Source: Plecoglossus altivelis (lineage: Eukaryota > Chordata > Actinopteri > Osmeriformes > Plecoglossidae). Taken from it: a DNA stretch of 64,000 bases. Below the pieces are notes generated by a model. The model was not told the origin of the DNA, searched no databases, and was given only the letters and a program-made list of their open reading frames with translations. The translations under genes and the position numbers were made by a program. The stretch covers positions 829,016 through 893,015 of the forward strand of contig BROE01000004.1 of the NCBI GenBank assembly GCA_036571765.1, given 5' to 3'. This document shows positions 23,301 to 35,929 of this stretch, in pieces. How positions within the stretch are numbered: the first letter of the stretch is position 1; each line of letters starts with the position of its first letter.

Positions 23301-23390
23301 ACCCACGCCCCCCTCCTCCAACATACACCACACACACACCACACACACACACACACACACCACACACACACACACACACACCACACACAA
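23301..23390. repeat. (CA)n microsatellite with CACCACAC interruptions
   Basis: CA repeats broken at intervals by an extra C, giving three or four CACC steps. Confidence 0.95.
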
Positions 23391-24795
23391 AAAACCGATG
23401 CACTGGAATATGTGAATTTGAAAAAGCATGGCACATCCTTTCAGTGCACAGAATTATCTACAATTACTTGCGGACCAATCCAGAGTCCGACGCTGGCTAT
23501 GTGGAACACAGGAAAACATGCAGGCAAGTGTCTTTGCATGCCAGATGTAGCTACTACACAAATTTACACTTTTCTTCACTTGAATTAATGCATTCATATT
23601 TTAGCGTGTGCTAAAAAGGGAGACAGGAGGTGGAATTTGTAATTGTAAGCTGCGACAGGAGAGACATTAAGTTTAAGGCTAGGTGGCGGCTTATTCAGGG
23701 AGATTTAAATATTTTACGATGCTAGATTTTAGGTCGGAGTCCATTAAGGTTATGGTCCTTTTCGCTGTTTGAATCTCATTATGACAGAGGACTTGCCCAT
23801 TCAACTGGGCCCACTAGACCTTCTGACTATATTAACACCTGCTGATGTCATCAATAGGTATGTCAACGTTCTGTGTGTTATGAACAAATACAAATACGTT
23901 AATATCCAACTCACTAAAACGGCCAATAATTGTGGCTATCCCTGATTAGCATTCCCGAATAGCCTAGCGTTCTTTTCTCACAGCTCATTGGTGAAGCTCA
24001 AGCTCTGCTCAACTTTTATTGTTTTTAATATTAATGAGATTTTCATAAGGCCTTCAGAAACGTTCAGGTTTCCAAGCCTCCATGGGCTGTGACATGCCAT
24101 CATCTCCCCTGCCCCCTGAGGATAACCTGTGCCTGCTATTCCATGCAGGAAGGATGGTCCTTAGACAACCATCAACCAGAAGTGGAAATATCTCTGCCTT
24201 CCAGGAAGCAAACATGCTACAAAAATCTAACGATTATAGGAGGAGCAACATCTTAAAAACAATATTAAGAAAATCAACAACAATTCAACTGTGGCTCATT
24301 TAAACCAGGAAGCTCCAACCATTTGTTATCTTTAAAATATAAACTTTCTTGTAAACAAAACAACAACTAAAGAGCTTCGTAAATCCCAGGAGGCATTGTC
24401 AGTGGAAATTGTGTTTTCACACAAGGTTAGATTAAAGTAGTGCTTGGTTCAAATCATAAGAGTGCGGTAGCAATAACAAGGCATGGCGATTTCTCCTACC
24501 TTCCACTGCCTTTGATTTCGCTGGTGTCAGGTGAATTGGTGAGCTTGTTATTAGATAAGGGTGACGTAGCCACTTGAGTCCTGTGCTGAGTGTCTCTCAC
24601 AGTTACACAAGACTATCAGCCTTGTATCGTCTTCTCTACATGAAGTCTGGAGAGAGTCTACACATCGTCAACCATGTTCGACTTCACTAAGTAAAAAGTA
24701 TTGTCGTATAACAGAGGATGCCCACTGACAGCTAGTACAAAACCCTTGATTCCTACATTTCTTCTAAAACGTCACTGACATCTCAACAATGATCA
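23391..24795. other. Unique sequence, no supported gene
   Basis: AT-leaning, non-repetitive sequence. No supported exon. Confidence 0.45.
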
Positions 24796-24922
24796 ACACA
24801 CAGTGTGAAGCACATTTTTCGCGATAGACTCGAATAACGCAAATTCGCGTGTTTGCATTGACTTTACGTGGAATCTTGACGCACGAAAAACAAGATACGC
24901 GTTTGGTGCAAACACAGCATTA
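24796..24922. mobile_element. MITE-like imperfect palindromic element
   Basis: The stretch is dense in CGCG words (TTCGCGATAG, AATTCGCGTG, GATACGCGTTTGG) in otherwise CpG-poor DNA. Its two ends are imperfect inverted repeats: GTGTGAAGCACATTTTTCGCG on the left resembles GTGTTTGCACCAAACGCG read from the right end. The right end (CGCGTTTGGTGCAAACACA, then TTAAGG) resembles the ends of a CpG-rich non-autonomous repeat that I recall as common in teleosts. Family and boundaries are uncertain. It has no coding potential. Confidence 0.5.
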
Positions 24923-25867
24923 AGGTTCTGATTAGACAGGCCACACGGGGGGAAAACATACTATCTGGTATTATTTAGATTTCGGGCCCTGAGAACGTAA
25001 TAATCAGAACATCCAGAAACTAAAGAAATGTTGAATTTCTTGACTTCCACGTGATTCGAAACGAATTCCTTAATGGACTTTTTCTCGCTGTGGTTTTGCA
25101 CACTTATAATGCAGGAAGCGGTTCCTTCTGTTACGCAACTCTGTCACATCCTGTAAATCTTCTTGAATTATTAATGAAACTGAAACCATCGGTCTGACCA
25201 AAGACCCCAGTGACTCATATTGACAGTACCAGCCCACAATCTCCAACTTGAAAACACGGAGAGAAAAATGCAAGCGTTGTGTGTGTGTATATATATAGTA
25301 GTAAAGTACAAGCTCCATTAATTTTAGTAAATGATTATGCTGTCGAACACTCTGAAATAGTTTATGTCGCCAATTTCACAAATCCATTACGCTTTTTCAG
25401 TGAGGGAAAAAGATCAAACATGAGAACTACAAAATTACAGCAACATTTTCTGCTCTGTATTTCTTCGCTATGGCCTCAAAGTGAAAGGCTACATCGGTAA
25501 TTCTATACTGCCTCCGGTTCGTCTTCTGTAAGCGTGGCTCCTTAAACTCTAATTACAAGGGGCCGTCCCAGCAAGTAAAGGGATGGTAATTGAATCCAGT
25601 TTGGGTCATCACATTTAATAGTATGACTCATCATTAACACCAGGCTACAGTGATCAATACAACAGAAGTGAAAAGAATACTTGAGAACACGGCTCAAACA
25701 GCAGCTAAGTGCTTCATCAGAAGCAGACAGGCCATAAGTCAAAGAGGGAGGAGAGAGACAGGGAGGCTGTGGGTGTGTTTCTCTCTGTCTGAGGAAGGAT
25801 CGGATTACTCCTCATCAAAGCTGTTCTCCAGTGGCCCAGAATCTTCTAGAACCAATGCCCACTGCCC
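24923..25867. other. Unique sequence, no supported gene
   Basis: AT-rich sequence with a short TG/TA run at about 25275-25299. No supported exon. Confidence 0.45.
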
Positions 25868-26002
25868 CTCAACGCCCCCCCCCCCCCACTGCCCCCCAAC
25901 CCCCCCCCATGCCACTGACCTCTCAGACCCGCCCCCTCACCCTCGATGCCCCCTGCCCTTCACTGCCCGCCACGCCTCACAGAGCCACCCACCACCCCCT
26001 TT
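25868..26002. repeat. C-rich low-complexity tract
   Basis: CCCCCC runs and CCTGCCCCTCA words lead into the first copy of the 597-base duplication. Pro-rich frames (25650-26175) are artefacts. Confidence 0.85.
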
Positions 26003-27162
26003 TCAAGCCTCCTGCCCCTCAAAGCCCCCCACAGACCCCCTCCCACATCATCCCCTCTCCTGCCACTCTCATCACATTTCACCCTCTCTTCTCTAAGTAC
26101 GTTCAGGTTCAATTCCCACTGACAGCAGGACGGCTGTCCAACCTAACTGACGTGTGGCAAGTCTCAAATTTATAAACGATTCAGAGATACGATTCGCCCT
26201 ATTTTCAGTTGCATAACACACAAACAACTAAAAGTACGCTGGCTGTTATCCACTGACAATCCCCTGCAAGCAACTACTCCAAAACTACCAAAGACTCATT
26301 TCCTGTAACTGGAATAGTCATACTAAAGCCAAGGGGGGAAACTACAGAAGGGAAACTGGGTCTGCTAACTCTACAGCCTGCCAACACTGATAAGTATTTC
26401 ATGCTTATTGTTTCTGTCTCTGGGCGCAGAAAAGACTGAATCTTTAAAAAGGGTTGACCTACAGTACGATTAAACTTGCACCGCTACATTTACAATCCTG
26501 CTAGGGATTTAAACGCTGCCCATCAATCCCCCCCCCCTTCCACACCCCCCCCCCTTCACCCTGCCCCTCAACCCTCCACAGGCCCCCCCACCCCCCCAAG
26601 CCTCCTGACCCCCATCAACAGCCCCCCACAGACCCCCTCCCACATCATCCCCTCTCCTGCCACTCTCATCACATTTCACCCTCTCTTCTCTAAGTACGTT
26701 CAGGTTCAATTCCCACTGACAGCAGGACGGCTGTCCAACCTAACTGACGTGTGGCAAGTCTCAAATTTATAAACGATTCAGAGATACGATTCGCCCTATT
26801 TTCAGTTGCATAACACACAAACAACTAAAAGTACGCTGGCTGTTATCCACTGACAATCCCCTGCAAGCAACTACTCCAAAACTACCAAAGACTCATTTCC
26901 TGTAACTGGAATAGTCATACTAAAGCCAAGGGGGGAAACTACAGAAGGGAAACTGGGTCTGCTAACTCTACAGCCTGCCAACACTGATAAGTATTTCATG
27001 CTTATTGTTTCTGTCTCTGGGCGCAGAAAAGACTGAATCTTTAAAAAGGGTTGACCTACAGTACGATTAAACTTGCACCGCTACATTTACAATCCGCTGC
27101 TACGGATTTACACCGCTGCCCATCACATCCCCCCCCCCCTTCCACACCCCCCCCCCCTCCAC
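26003..27162. repeat. 597-bp tandem duplication, two copies, core identical
   Basis: The segment 26023-26498 recurs at 26620-27095 with a constant offset of 597 bases. I found no substitution or indel in the lines compared over about 476 bases. Similarity continues outward with changes into C-homopolymer tracts on both sides (26521-26560 and 27129-27162). The shared interior is ordinary unique-looking sequence. Identical copies separated by homopolymers suggest either a very recent duplication or an assembly artefact from two haplotypes or a stalled read path. Confidence 0.95.
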
Positions 27163-27960
27163 ACACAAAACAACTAAACCAACAAACAACAATGGGGGTT
27201 GCCGGCGGTGATGCCTCCTCCAACGAACAGAACTTCTGATTTATATTGGGTGGATGGCTGTTGCTGGGAAGGTGGAGTCAAGTCTGGTTTATTTGTGTTC
27301 TTACAGGTTCACCGGGAGCCAGAATACACGCGTGTCCATCCTCACTGCAGTGGCTCTGTCAAGACCCTGTGCATCACACTTATCAAATCACACAATTAGT
27401 CTAAACCAATCAAATAAGGTCATCTAATTAGTCTAGATCAACATCTGTAACGGGTATCGAGATGGATCCATGAGGTCAACTAAAAACATCTATTTGAGCA
27501 CAACTTACTTAAATTACTTATTACTCATTATTTTGTGTATTTATTTGTTGGTTGTTTGATAACAGTTGGTTCAGTATTTTGTTGGAAACATCTGTGTAAT
27601 TCCATGTCGATATATTTCGTGACAAGGAGTTTTTTCTGTTCCTGGTGACTACAGGAGACAAGGCTGTCTCTGAAATTGATGAACCTGATTCTTACGTAGT
27701 TATGCCTACCATTAGCCTGACAAGGAGCTTGCTCAAATGACTTAAGTAAATCGGCTTTCAGTTCCAAATCTAATTATAAAAGATTTTGTTTTTACATTCA
27801 GGGCTGTGGGACAATGTCCAAGCACATCAATAAAGCTTCAACAGTTTATCTTTTTTATGGTCAAGCTTGAGATGCAGTGAAATGATGCACTACTGCTGTA
27901 GCAAACCAGCAACATTCTATGTGCGCTGACGCAACACACCACAGGAAATAAACGGATTTT
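27163..27960. other. Unique sequence, no supported gene
   Basis: AT-rich, non-repetitive. The 79-codon minus frame at 27528-27767 has no recognisable feature. Confidence 0.45.
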
Positions 27961-28138
27961 CTCTCTCTGTCTCTCTCCCCCCCTCTTTTTCTCTCCCCTG
28001 TCTCCCCTGCTTTTCTCTCTGTGTCTCTCTTCCCCCCTCTCTTTCTCTCCCCTGTCTCCCCCTGCTTTTCTCTCTGTTTCTCTCCCCCCCTCTCTTTCTC
28101 TCCCCTCTCTCCCCCCTGTCTTTCTCTCTCTTTCTCTT
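27961..28138. repeat. CT-rich minisatellite
   Basis: Pyrimidine tract with a repeated block of about 57 bases (TCTCTCTGTNTCTCTCCCCC, then TTTCTCTCCCCTG) present about three times. Glu/Arg-rich minus frames are artefacts. Confidence 0.93.
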
Positions 28139-28555
28139 GCTGTCAAGTAATGAATGTCTGCAGTGAGTCGTAGCAGACCAAAAAACAGACGCCGCACTCA
28201 TCATTTTCGTCAACAGAAAGAAGGGCCTGGAAACTCAAGCCCTGGGCCTTTAAGGTGAGGCTTGAGATTAGAGAGAGTCTGATTATTTCCTATAGGATCA
28301 TTCTGTATAAGACAGCATGGAGGTCGAAGATAGAGGAACCAAGTTAATCATGACTGAAGCGAAAATAAATAAATATTACGTATAAATATGATTCAATAAA
28401 TGCTACATTGGCTATGGTAATTTAAGCAGAAGGGGTGAAATATCAGGAAAGAGCAGATCCTGAATAGAAAAACACGAGGGTTTACTTGACGCTAGTAAAT
28501 GAGATTAAACCTGTGTTGAGTGTCGACCTTCTGGCTGACACCTACACTGTCCCTG
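28139..28555. other. Unique sequence, no supported gene
   Basis: Short unique stretch. I see nothing in it. Confidence 0.5.
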
Positions 28556-28890
28556 TCACAACACTGAACACACACCGAACACACACACTGAACACACACA
28601 CTGAACACACACACCGAACACACACACTGAACACACACATTGAACACACACACTGAACACACACCGAACACACACCTTGAACACACACCGAACACACACA
28701 CTGAACACACACTGAACACACACACTGAACACACACTGAACAAACACACCGAATGCACACTGAACACACACACTGAACGCCCACTAAACACATACCGAAC
28801 ACACACTTAACACCCACTGAACACACACTGAAAATCCACTGAACACACACTGAACGTACTGAAAATCCACCGAACACCCACTGAACGCAT
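28556..28890. repeat. CA-based minisatellite (CACACACTGAACA units)
   Basis: Units of roughly 11-17 bases alternate ACACACTGA and ACACACCGAAC. They degrade rightward into CCCACTGAA and AAAATCCACTGAA variants, so the left half is more homogeneous than the right. Cys/Val-rich minus frames are artefacts. Confidence 0.93.
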
Positions 28891-28980
28891 CAGTCAAGTC
28901 AACTGAGCTTCACTCTGTGTGACTCAGACACTGCTGAGATCCCCTTTTCTGTCCAAGGCAGCTCAGGTACGACTCAGCTC
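28891..28980. other. Spacer between two minisatellites
   Basis: Short unique spacer. No feature is seen. Confidence 0.5.
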
Positions 28981-29437
28981 AGAGCAGAGGCAGGAGGAAC
29001 GAGGCAGGAGGAACGAGGCAGGAGGAACGAGGCAGGAGGAACGAGGCAGGAGGAACGAGGCAAGAGGAACGAGGCAAGAGGAACGAGGCAGAAGGAGGGA
29101 GGCAGGAGGAGGGAGGCAGGAGGGAGGCACGAGGAACGAGGCAAGAGGGAGGCACGAGGAACGAGGCAGGAGGAACGAGGCAGGAGGGAGGCAAGAGGAA
29201 CGAGACAGGAGGAACGAGGCAGGAGGAACGAGGCAGGAGGGAGGCAAGAGGAACAAGACAGGAGGAACGAGGCAGGAGGAACGAGGCAGGAGGAACGAGG
29301 CAGGAGGAATGAGGCAGGAGGAACGAGGCAAGAGGAACGAGGCAAGAGGAACGAGGCAGGAGGAACGAGGCAGGAGGAACGAGGCAGGAGGAACGAGGAA
29401 CGAGGCAGGAGGAACGAGGCAGGAGGCAGAAGGCAGG
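28981..29437. repeat. 14-bp minisatellite (GAGGCAGGAGGAAC), about 32 copies
   Basis: Regular 14-base purine-rich array with GGCAAGAGGAAC and GGAGGGAGGCAGG variants. Because no unit contains a stop in any phase on either strand, frames of 180-200 codons run through in several phases (28919-29571). They are repeat translations, not proteins. Confidence 0.96.
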
Positions 29438-30575
29438 GGGGAAATAAGAGGATGGACGTGGAAGGAGCAGTGAGATGTTGCACCGGGGCGAGGGCGGAGC
29501 GAGGGATGAGGCCGGTAGACATCCGTCAACAAGGCAGGGCCGCCGTCATTATTTATGCATTCAGAAGTCAATTACACACAGAGCAGAGTAGAGCAGAACC
29601 TAGGCAGTAAATATGGATCCATTGAATGGGGAATATACTCTATTTTTATGCACAGTCTTTCATCCACGACTGTAGATGGAAGGTTGGAAGAATTCATTGT
29701 TCTTTATCAATGGGCAAACGAGAAGGGTACATTGGAATGCTCGTATTGAATTGCTATTTGAATGTTCTTTATCATCCATAAAGTGTTCCAATACTGACAC
29801 CGCATAAAAGACAGGTATTGAGCAGAGAACAATCAACATTTTTGACACGAAAAATACAGGAGAAGACAGAGAGATATGGGCCAGAGGTAGGAAATCCAAT
29901 CAAACAGGAGGTTTCTACCATCACGCCCTTGGGAAGCATCTCTAAATTGCATCAGGGAGATCTCAGAAATGAAACCCATATGGCTAATGGATGTGGATTA
30001 TGATATTGTTTTCAAAGGCGCTAAAATGTGCTGTCCTTCAGACGTTACACCGCCAGAGCTCCCACAAATCATTACCAGGAGGATAATAGAGCACACTTGA
30101 TCAGACCCAGGGGAACCAGAACACAAAGGAAGAGCAGATCGGCTCTTGAATAATGACCACGGTCACCTTAGCCATATATCACCAGCCATGGGAAGATGAC
30201 TTAGATAGGAGTGTCAACCAAGAGGACTGACACATTTCTGCACCGTTCTCAGATTTCAATCCCAGTAGCGAAGCTCTCTGTAGCTCTCTCAGCTCTATGC
30301 ATAATTGCACGGTAAGCAAGCAATTAATCCACGGTGTCGTTCTACAAACACGTGCGGTTAAAAGTAAACATTGCTGGTTGCTATCTGACCTCGCGCTATC
30401 ATGGATGAAGACGGATGACACCGTGACTATGTATATGCTTCAATATGGGACGCAAGCAATTACATCTCTGGCTGCCAAACGGGAATCTAATGTGAAAAGT
30501 ATGTTGGGTGTGTGAAGCTACCACAGATCTGATGCATTGTAAAAGAGGCTGTAACATCTAAGAGATGATTCGTCT
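29438..30575. other. Unique sequence, no supported gene
   Basis: AT-rich non-repetitive stretch; parts such as 29540-29800 have an even, conserved-non-coding-like texture. No exon is supported. Confidence 0.4.
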
Positions 30576-30728
30576 CTTTTTCTCCATCTCCCTCTCTTTG
30601 GTTTTCTCCCACTCTTCCTCTCTTTCTCTTCTTCCTCCCTCCCTCCCTCTCGCCTTGTCACTCTCCCTCTCTCTCTTTCACTTCCTTTCCCTTTCCTTCT
30701 CCCTCTCTCCTTATCTCTCTCTCCCACC
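30576..30728. repeat. CT-rich tract
   Basis: Polypyrimidine sequence with TCTC and CCCTCC words. Open frames across it are artefacts. Confidence 0.92.
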
Positions 30729-30925
30729 AGAGAGTTTTACATTGCCTAGCAGCCTTTCCAGCCAAGTCTGTTGTTTCGTCATCTTGAGCTGGGCACTCCA
30801 TTTTTTTTTACTTAGAGAAGGTCAACAATGACTGCTGCTTTCAGACAGAGCACTTTCTACCCTAAAACTCTCATTGCCAGTGGTATCATTTGGATGAATA
30901 AAACCATTATCGTCACATCGGCTTC

Positions 30926-30969
30926 CCTAAACCTAACGCTAGCCTAACCCTAGCCTAACCCTAACCCTG
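30926..30969. repeat. Short interstitial telomere-like repeat
   Basis: Several degenerate CCTAAC(CCTAG) units include two exact CTAACC-type hexamers next to each other (about 30950-30966). This is the C-rich-strand form of the vertebrate telomere repeat TTAGGG. It is short and degenerate, so it may be a chance or ancient insertion. Confidence 0.6.
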
Positions 30970-31113
30970 GCTGTTTGCCATCGTGGTGTTTATAACACAA
31001 TAGTGTGTGTAGAGACCATTGGTTTTATCCGATAAATCCTTCTCCTACTGTTTCCTACAGTAACACAGGAGCAGAGAGAATATCTCTTGAGAGACTGAGA
31101 CAGGTGATAACAG
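30970..31113. other. Unique spacer
   Basis: No feature is seen. Confidence 0.5.
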
Positions 31114-31201
31114 CCAGGGCAAGAGACATTTCATGCATTATCATCCAGGGGAAGCGACACTTCATGCATTATCATCCAGCAAGACAGATATTTCATGTCA
31201 C
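31114..31201. repeat. 31-bp tandem repeat, about 2.8 copies
   Basis: Units start at 31114, 31145 and 31176. The shared core TTCATGCATTATCATCCAG is exact in the first two copies, and the third degrades (TTTCATGTCA). Confidence 0.92.
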
Positions 31202-33124
31202 TCAACCACCGATCATAATTCAGCGTTGATCGCTGACTGTTTGGCTGGCAACGTATGCTAATTGCAGAAGCTCTGGTAGAGAGTTACTGCAGTGTGATGA
31301 TGGTTAGCTGGATCCAAATTGAGAATAGCATCTGTAGATGGTCATGAAAGTTCATCAAGAGAAACATGTGAAGGACTGAATACAGCTGAGTGAACACAAA
31401 CCAAGGATGAAAGGATTTGACACAAGCCAAAAGAACGAGGGTTTGCATGTTCTTAAGGCAGTAAGCATAGAAGGATCTGCACAGCTTGGTTGCACAACAG
31501 TACACGTCCACTGAAGATCAAGAAGTGGCTGGGTTAAATTGCCCCTGCACATTGATTTGAGTAAAAGCATCTGTTAAACAAACACCATACAATTAATTAA
31601 AAATAACGAACTGAAATTCCACCGGTACAAGAACCAACATGTTTTTTTACATCAAGTCACATATCTTAGTTTCACTGCAGGCTAGTGTGTCTTGCCTTGG
31701 AGTCAAAACAATGTCTTGGTTTTCATAGCTCAAATGTAAAGGAATCCTTGGAGAAACTGGGATGAATTTCAGATACAAACAACTGGAATTCAAAGAAGAC
31801 AGAAGACAACTACTTTAACACATGTAGTGAAAGAAGCACAAACAAGTGGAAAAGAGCACCACTCTAACATTTAAAGACCAATATTAAAGTGATCATTTTA
31901 GACAATGAAAACCAAATCAGTGGATGGATTGTCTACATGCTTTTAGTGTATCAAAAAATACCTACAATTCTTATTCATTCAAATACTTCATACAATTTCC
32001 CAATACAGATAATGCAATTACTGTGCAGATTTTTTTAAACCCAGCAAGAGAACCTCACTAGATTCATGCAGATCAAAACTTTAATAGTCTGTTGCAGCAT
32101 GACTCAGTTCAAATTAAATATGTAGGTTTGTTTGTTTTTACACTGCGTAAAACAACGCAGTTTCCTTTGGGCTTGTTTTTCTTGAGCAGACATGTAACAA
32201 CCTCACGGTGCATGTCCACGTTAAAACACCTGACCTGTGTCATGATATATCCATATCTGCAGCCTTCTTAATGTTAATGAATGATAGTTTGTGTTTACGT
32301 TGCATTCACTGTCCCTTCTAACACGCCAACATTGTATAACTTGCGGGGGAGCGGCATGTACGCTTCTCATTCATTAACCATACTTTGGAACAAAGCGCTA
32401 TTCTAATTACTACACCCTGGACAATATCTGAAACGGATGTGTTTCCGTACCTGTTCGGCATCCTCCGCGGGACACAGTTATCCTCTCAGCGACAGAATGC
32501 AGACGAAAAGCGAACGAGATGCAATAGAGGTCAGAAGGCGTCCACACGTATCCTCCCGCAGCCTAATCACATGTTTCGCAGTCTCTAACACAAACACAGT
32601 CTTTCATGAAAAGCTAAACGAAGCTTTCGGAAGAATTATTACATTGTTTCCAAGCGGTTTCAAACTATTCTCTTTCAATAATTTCAAAAGTCAAATTGGA
32701 ACGCGCGCAAGCGTCAACCAAGACAGGTGCTTATTGAGGATAAGCAAGACGCATGCGGGATATGTGCGGAAAGTAAAATGACACATGATCTTCAAGAAGG
32801 TAACTGAAGAAACATCACAGTGTTACGTCGCTAAATTAAGGTTGTTGTGCGTTTGCTCTTCTGTTCTTGCTTAGAAAGCCGTTGGCGACTGCTTGTAAAA
32901 AAAAAATGTTGGTGAGCCCATCGGAGCTCTCGTCCAGCGCCGTTAGACCTGCATGACTGACTGGTATGGAGTTTGGGCATGTGTCTCTGAGGACGGAGTG
33001 ATGCGTCAAGACACCTGAATCAGTCTTGAAGTGTCAGGTCCACAGCTCGTTTATATAGCACAGTCAGTCATAGCCTACCATGTGTGCAGTAAGCGCAATG
33101 GAGCATTTATCTGTATCCCGCTAC
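31202..33124. other. Unique sequence, no supported gene
   Basis: Long AT-rich unique stretch. Open frames at 32385-32781 are short and unrecognised. A donor-like or acceptor-like word appears now and then, but no pair encloses a convincing exon. Confidence 0.45.
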
Positions 33125-33173
<49 letters not shown>

Positions 33174-33200
33174 AAAAGAGAGAGAGAGAGGGGGGGGGGA
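33125..33200. repeat. (GA)n microsatellite ending in a G run
   Basis: Nearly pure GA for about 65 bases, then a G9 run. Confidence 0.96.
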
Positions 33201-34431
33201 ATGTGTGCGGTGTTTACATTCTGAATATTTGAATAAAAGTACCTCAATTTGAAACCCATATCGGGCTTTCTGTTACTCTGTGCGGAATTAAACCTTCTAG
33301 CCACGTCGATTGATTTGACAGGTGGCAGCGATCTTAATGTCGGAATACTTAACATAATTCTTTACTCCATTTAGCAATGTTATTGTATAGCTCCATGTTC
33401 AGAACTACAGATTGTATTTTCACTATAGCAACGTTGGTCACCAAAAAGCTATTTCAAGATGTCTGAATATCTCTGTGGCCCACAGCTGCCAGATGGTCGT
33501 GCATTAGAACTTTCAATTATTCAGTCATCCCAGAGCAGATTGAATCTGTCAAGCATAAGACAACTTGGCTTCTTCCGGTACCAGCGAATACCACGGGACA
33601 TGTTCTAGACAGTTGGTACCGGTTTTGATTCTGTGTTGTACATCCGAATTTCTATAGTTTTACCTATCGTGACGAATTTGGTTGGATATTTTACGGTGTT
33701 TTTTGGGCGTTCATTATCATTTGTAGGTGAAAAAATTTGCTTAACGCATGAACAGAATTGATCTGCGCATTTACTAAGTTCTGTTAAGATTTTTATTGAT
33801 GCCCGTTCCCACATAAGTGTTTTCTCCATCCTTAATGCATCTCATAAAGTCAGGATATGTCAAAAGCCATTATGGAAATTGCTAAAGTTGGGGAATATGG
33901 AATTATGTGGGAAGCTATAAAACAATACATGGTTATACACACTGACAGATATCTTGGGAGCTCAAGACATTTAATGGTCTTCAATTACCATCATATCTAT
34001 TAGTGATATTAGGCTGAAGCTTTACTGATTGCCTGTGTGATGAATATGCCAATATTTTAACAGGATAGCTTCTGTCAAATTAAACCAAGCATTGATGCCA
34101 CGGATAAAAGCCCATGAAAATATTGTCTTGTAATTTACACACACTAACACTGTCCTGTTTTCTCAGGCCTCCTGTACAACTGATACATTCAAAATCTGTA
34201 GAATTTTCCTACTTATAGTTTTACATTTTTATTCCTACAGAAATGAATCCAATGGGAAATTAGAATATTTCCTCCTTCAAATACCTGCCCCGATGAAGTC
34301 ATTAAACCCCAGGAACAGGATGAGAGACACTCTGGCTTCAGTGTGTTCTACCGTGTATACCTTTGTCTTAAGTGTAATCACCTTGAGAGGACGCCATTAA
34401 TCCAATTGAGTCTGAAGCGCTGCTCTCCATC
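33201..34431. other. Unique sequence, no supported gene
   Basis: AT-rich. An acceptor-like TGTCCTGTTTTCTCAG sits at about 34150-34165 without a supported exon. Confidence 0.45.
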
Positions 34432-34880
34432 CATCCCTCCCTCCCTCCCTCCCTCCCTCCCTCCCTCCCTCTCCCGCCCTCACCTCCTCCCTCCCTCCTG
34501 CCCTCCCTCCCCCTCTACCCTCCCTCTTCTGCCTACCTTTCTCTTGTTGTTTCGCGCCTCTCTGTCTGCTCGCCATATTCTCTGCTCCCTTCTTTCTCGT
34601 CCGCTGTTGCGCCTCTCTCTTTCTCCCTCTCTCCCTCTCCTCCCGACCCTCTCTCTCCATCTCTCTCTCCCTCTCTCTCTCCTCCTCTTCATCTCTGGCT
34701 GTGCTTCGCCTATCACTCTTCTACTCCGGCATCCCCTCCCCCCTCCTCTCACCACTCTTTCCTCTCACGCTGTCCTTCGGCGCTCTCTCTTTCTCCCAAT
34801 CTCTCCCTCACCCACTCCCCTCCGACCTCGTCCCCCTCCGCCCTTCTCTTCTGCTCCTCTCTCTCTCTCTCACACACACT
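34432..34880. repeat. (TCCC)n and CT-rich polypyrimidine tract
   Basis: Begins with about ten TCCC units (34433-34472) and continues as mixed CT-rich low-complexity sequence, ending in a short CACACA run. The 188-codon plus frame here (34343-34909) is an artefact of composition. Confidence 0.93.
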
Positions 34881-35929
34881 CACAGAGGCTCCGGTGCAGG
34901 GCCTCTTAACTTCTCCCCAATTAGGAATCACTTGAAATTGGAATGGAGAGACGACATGTAAATTGCATCTTCAAAGAAGAGGCAAATCACGCATATTCAT
35001 GCGCTTAGAGTGTGACGCATTGCAATTTTAGATAAGAAGCCTTGAATTTTTATAGTTTTTGACGGCTCCTAAGCAGCATTGTTTTTCTCCAAAGTACCTC
35101 AGATGAGTCATTCCTATGAAGGAGGAAACAAGGTATTTATACACTTCATAAAACTACCTTGTTAAAAGGTGGTCGGTGCAGTCCGCATTCTCCTCACCCT
35201 TCTCAAATGTGCATTTGCCCATAATCACATAGGATTATGTGAGAACAGATTGATTGAGTACAACTCAGAGATTAGGTGCCCGACTTTCGACAATGTTAAT
35301 GGAATCACATGAACGACTCTTTAAAATACCTGCAGATTGTTTATCGGTTAAGGGAGCAGTTGCGAGGTCGATGAATGTTTCAGGGGTCAGTACATTCTCT
35401 TTCCAACAGAACACCAGGTCATGAAACTGTGCAAGTGTTGTCCACACCAACATCTAAGTATTGACTTCCTCACGTGCATAATCTCCCCAAGTATGTCAAA
35501 GTCAACCAGCGGAAGGTCTGTTAGACACCCACAGACAGGCAGAATGGCAAGGTTGTAAATATTCATGTCTGTCAGAGAGCTGGTATAACTCTACACCCAA
35601 CTCTTGTCAGGCCATTGATCTCTCATACATGACGCTCATCTTTGACTGACTGCATCTTTCCAACCACAGCTATGTGTGAGGAGGTGACCTCTCACCCAGC
35701 TGCCTGGTGTCTGTCTAAGAGACACTGGAACGCATTGACCACAACTGCTATCAAGTGTATTCCCATTTGCAGCTGTCGCGGAGGAGAATGAGTAAATACA
35801 CTCCTTGGTAGAAATATCAGGTCTGCCAGTATCAGTGAAATGCTAGATATGCTAGTGGCGTTTCTGGTTAGTAGTTGCATTGACGAGTTAGAAGTCCCAA
35901 ATCATGACTTCAGTGTGGGTACTGATGCA
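34881..35929. other. Unique sequence, no supported gene
   Basis: Non-repetitive. The stretch 34905-35050 has an enhancer-like mix of words (CATATTCATGCGC, ATTGCAATTTT), but nothing provable. Confidence 0.4.

Noticed and set aside
26106..26120. Word GGTTCAATTCC resembling a tRNA/SINE B box
   Set aside because: No A box at a suitable distance upstream and no cloverleaf; the word also recurs only because of the 597-base duplication.
28919..29571. Open frames of 180-200 codons on both strands across the 14-base array
   Set aside because: The 14-base unit lacks stops in every phase on both strands; the peptides are mere translations of the repeat.
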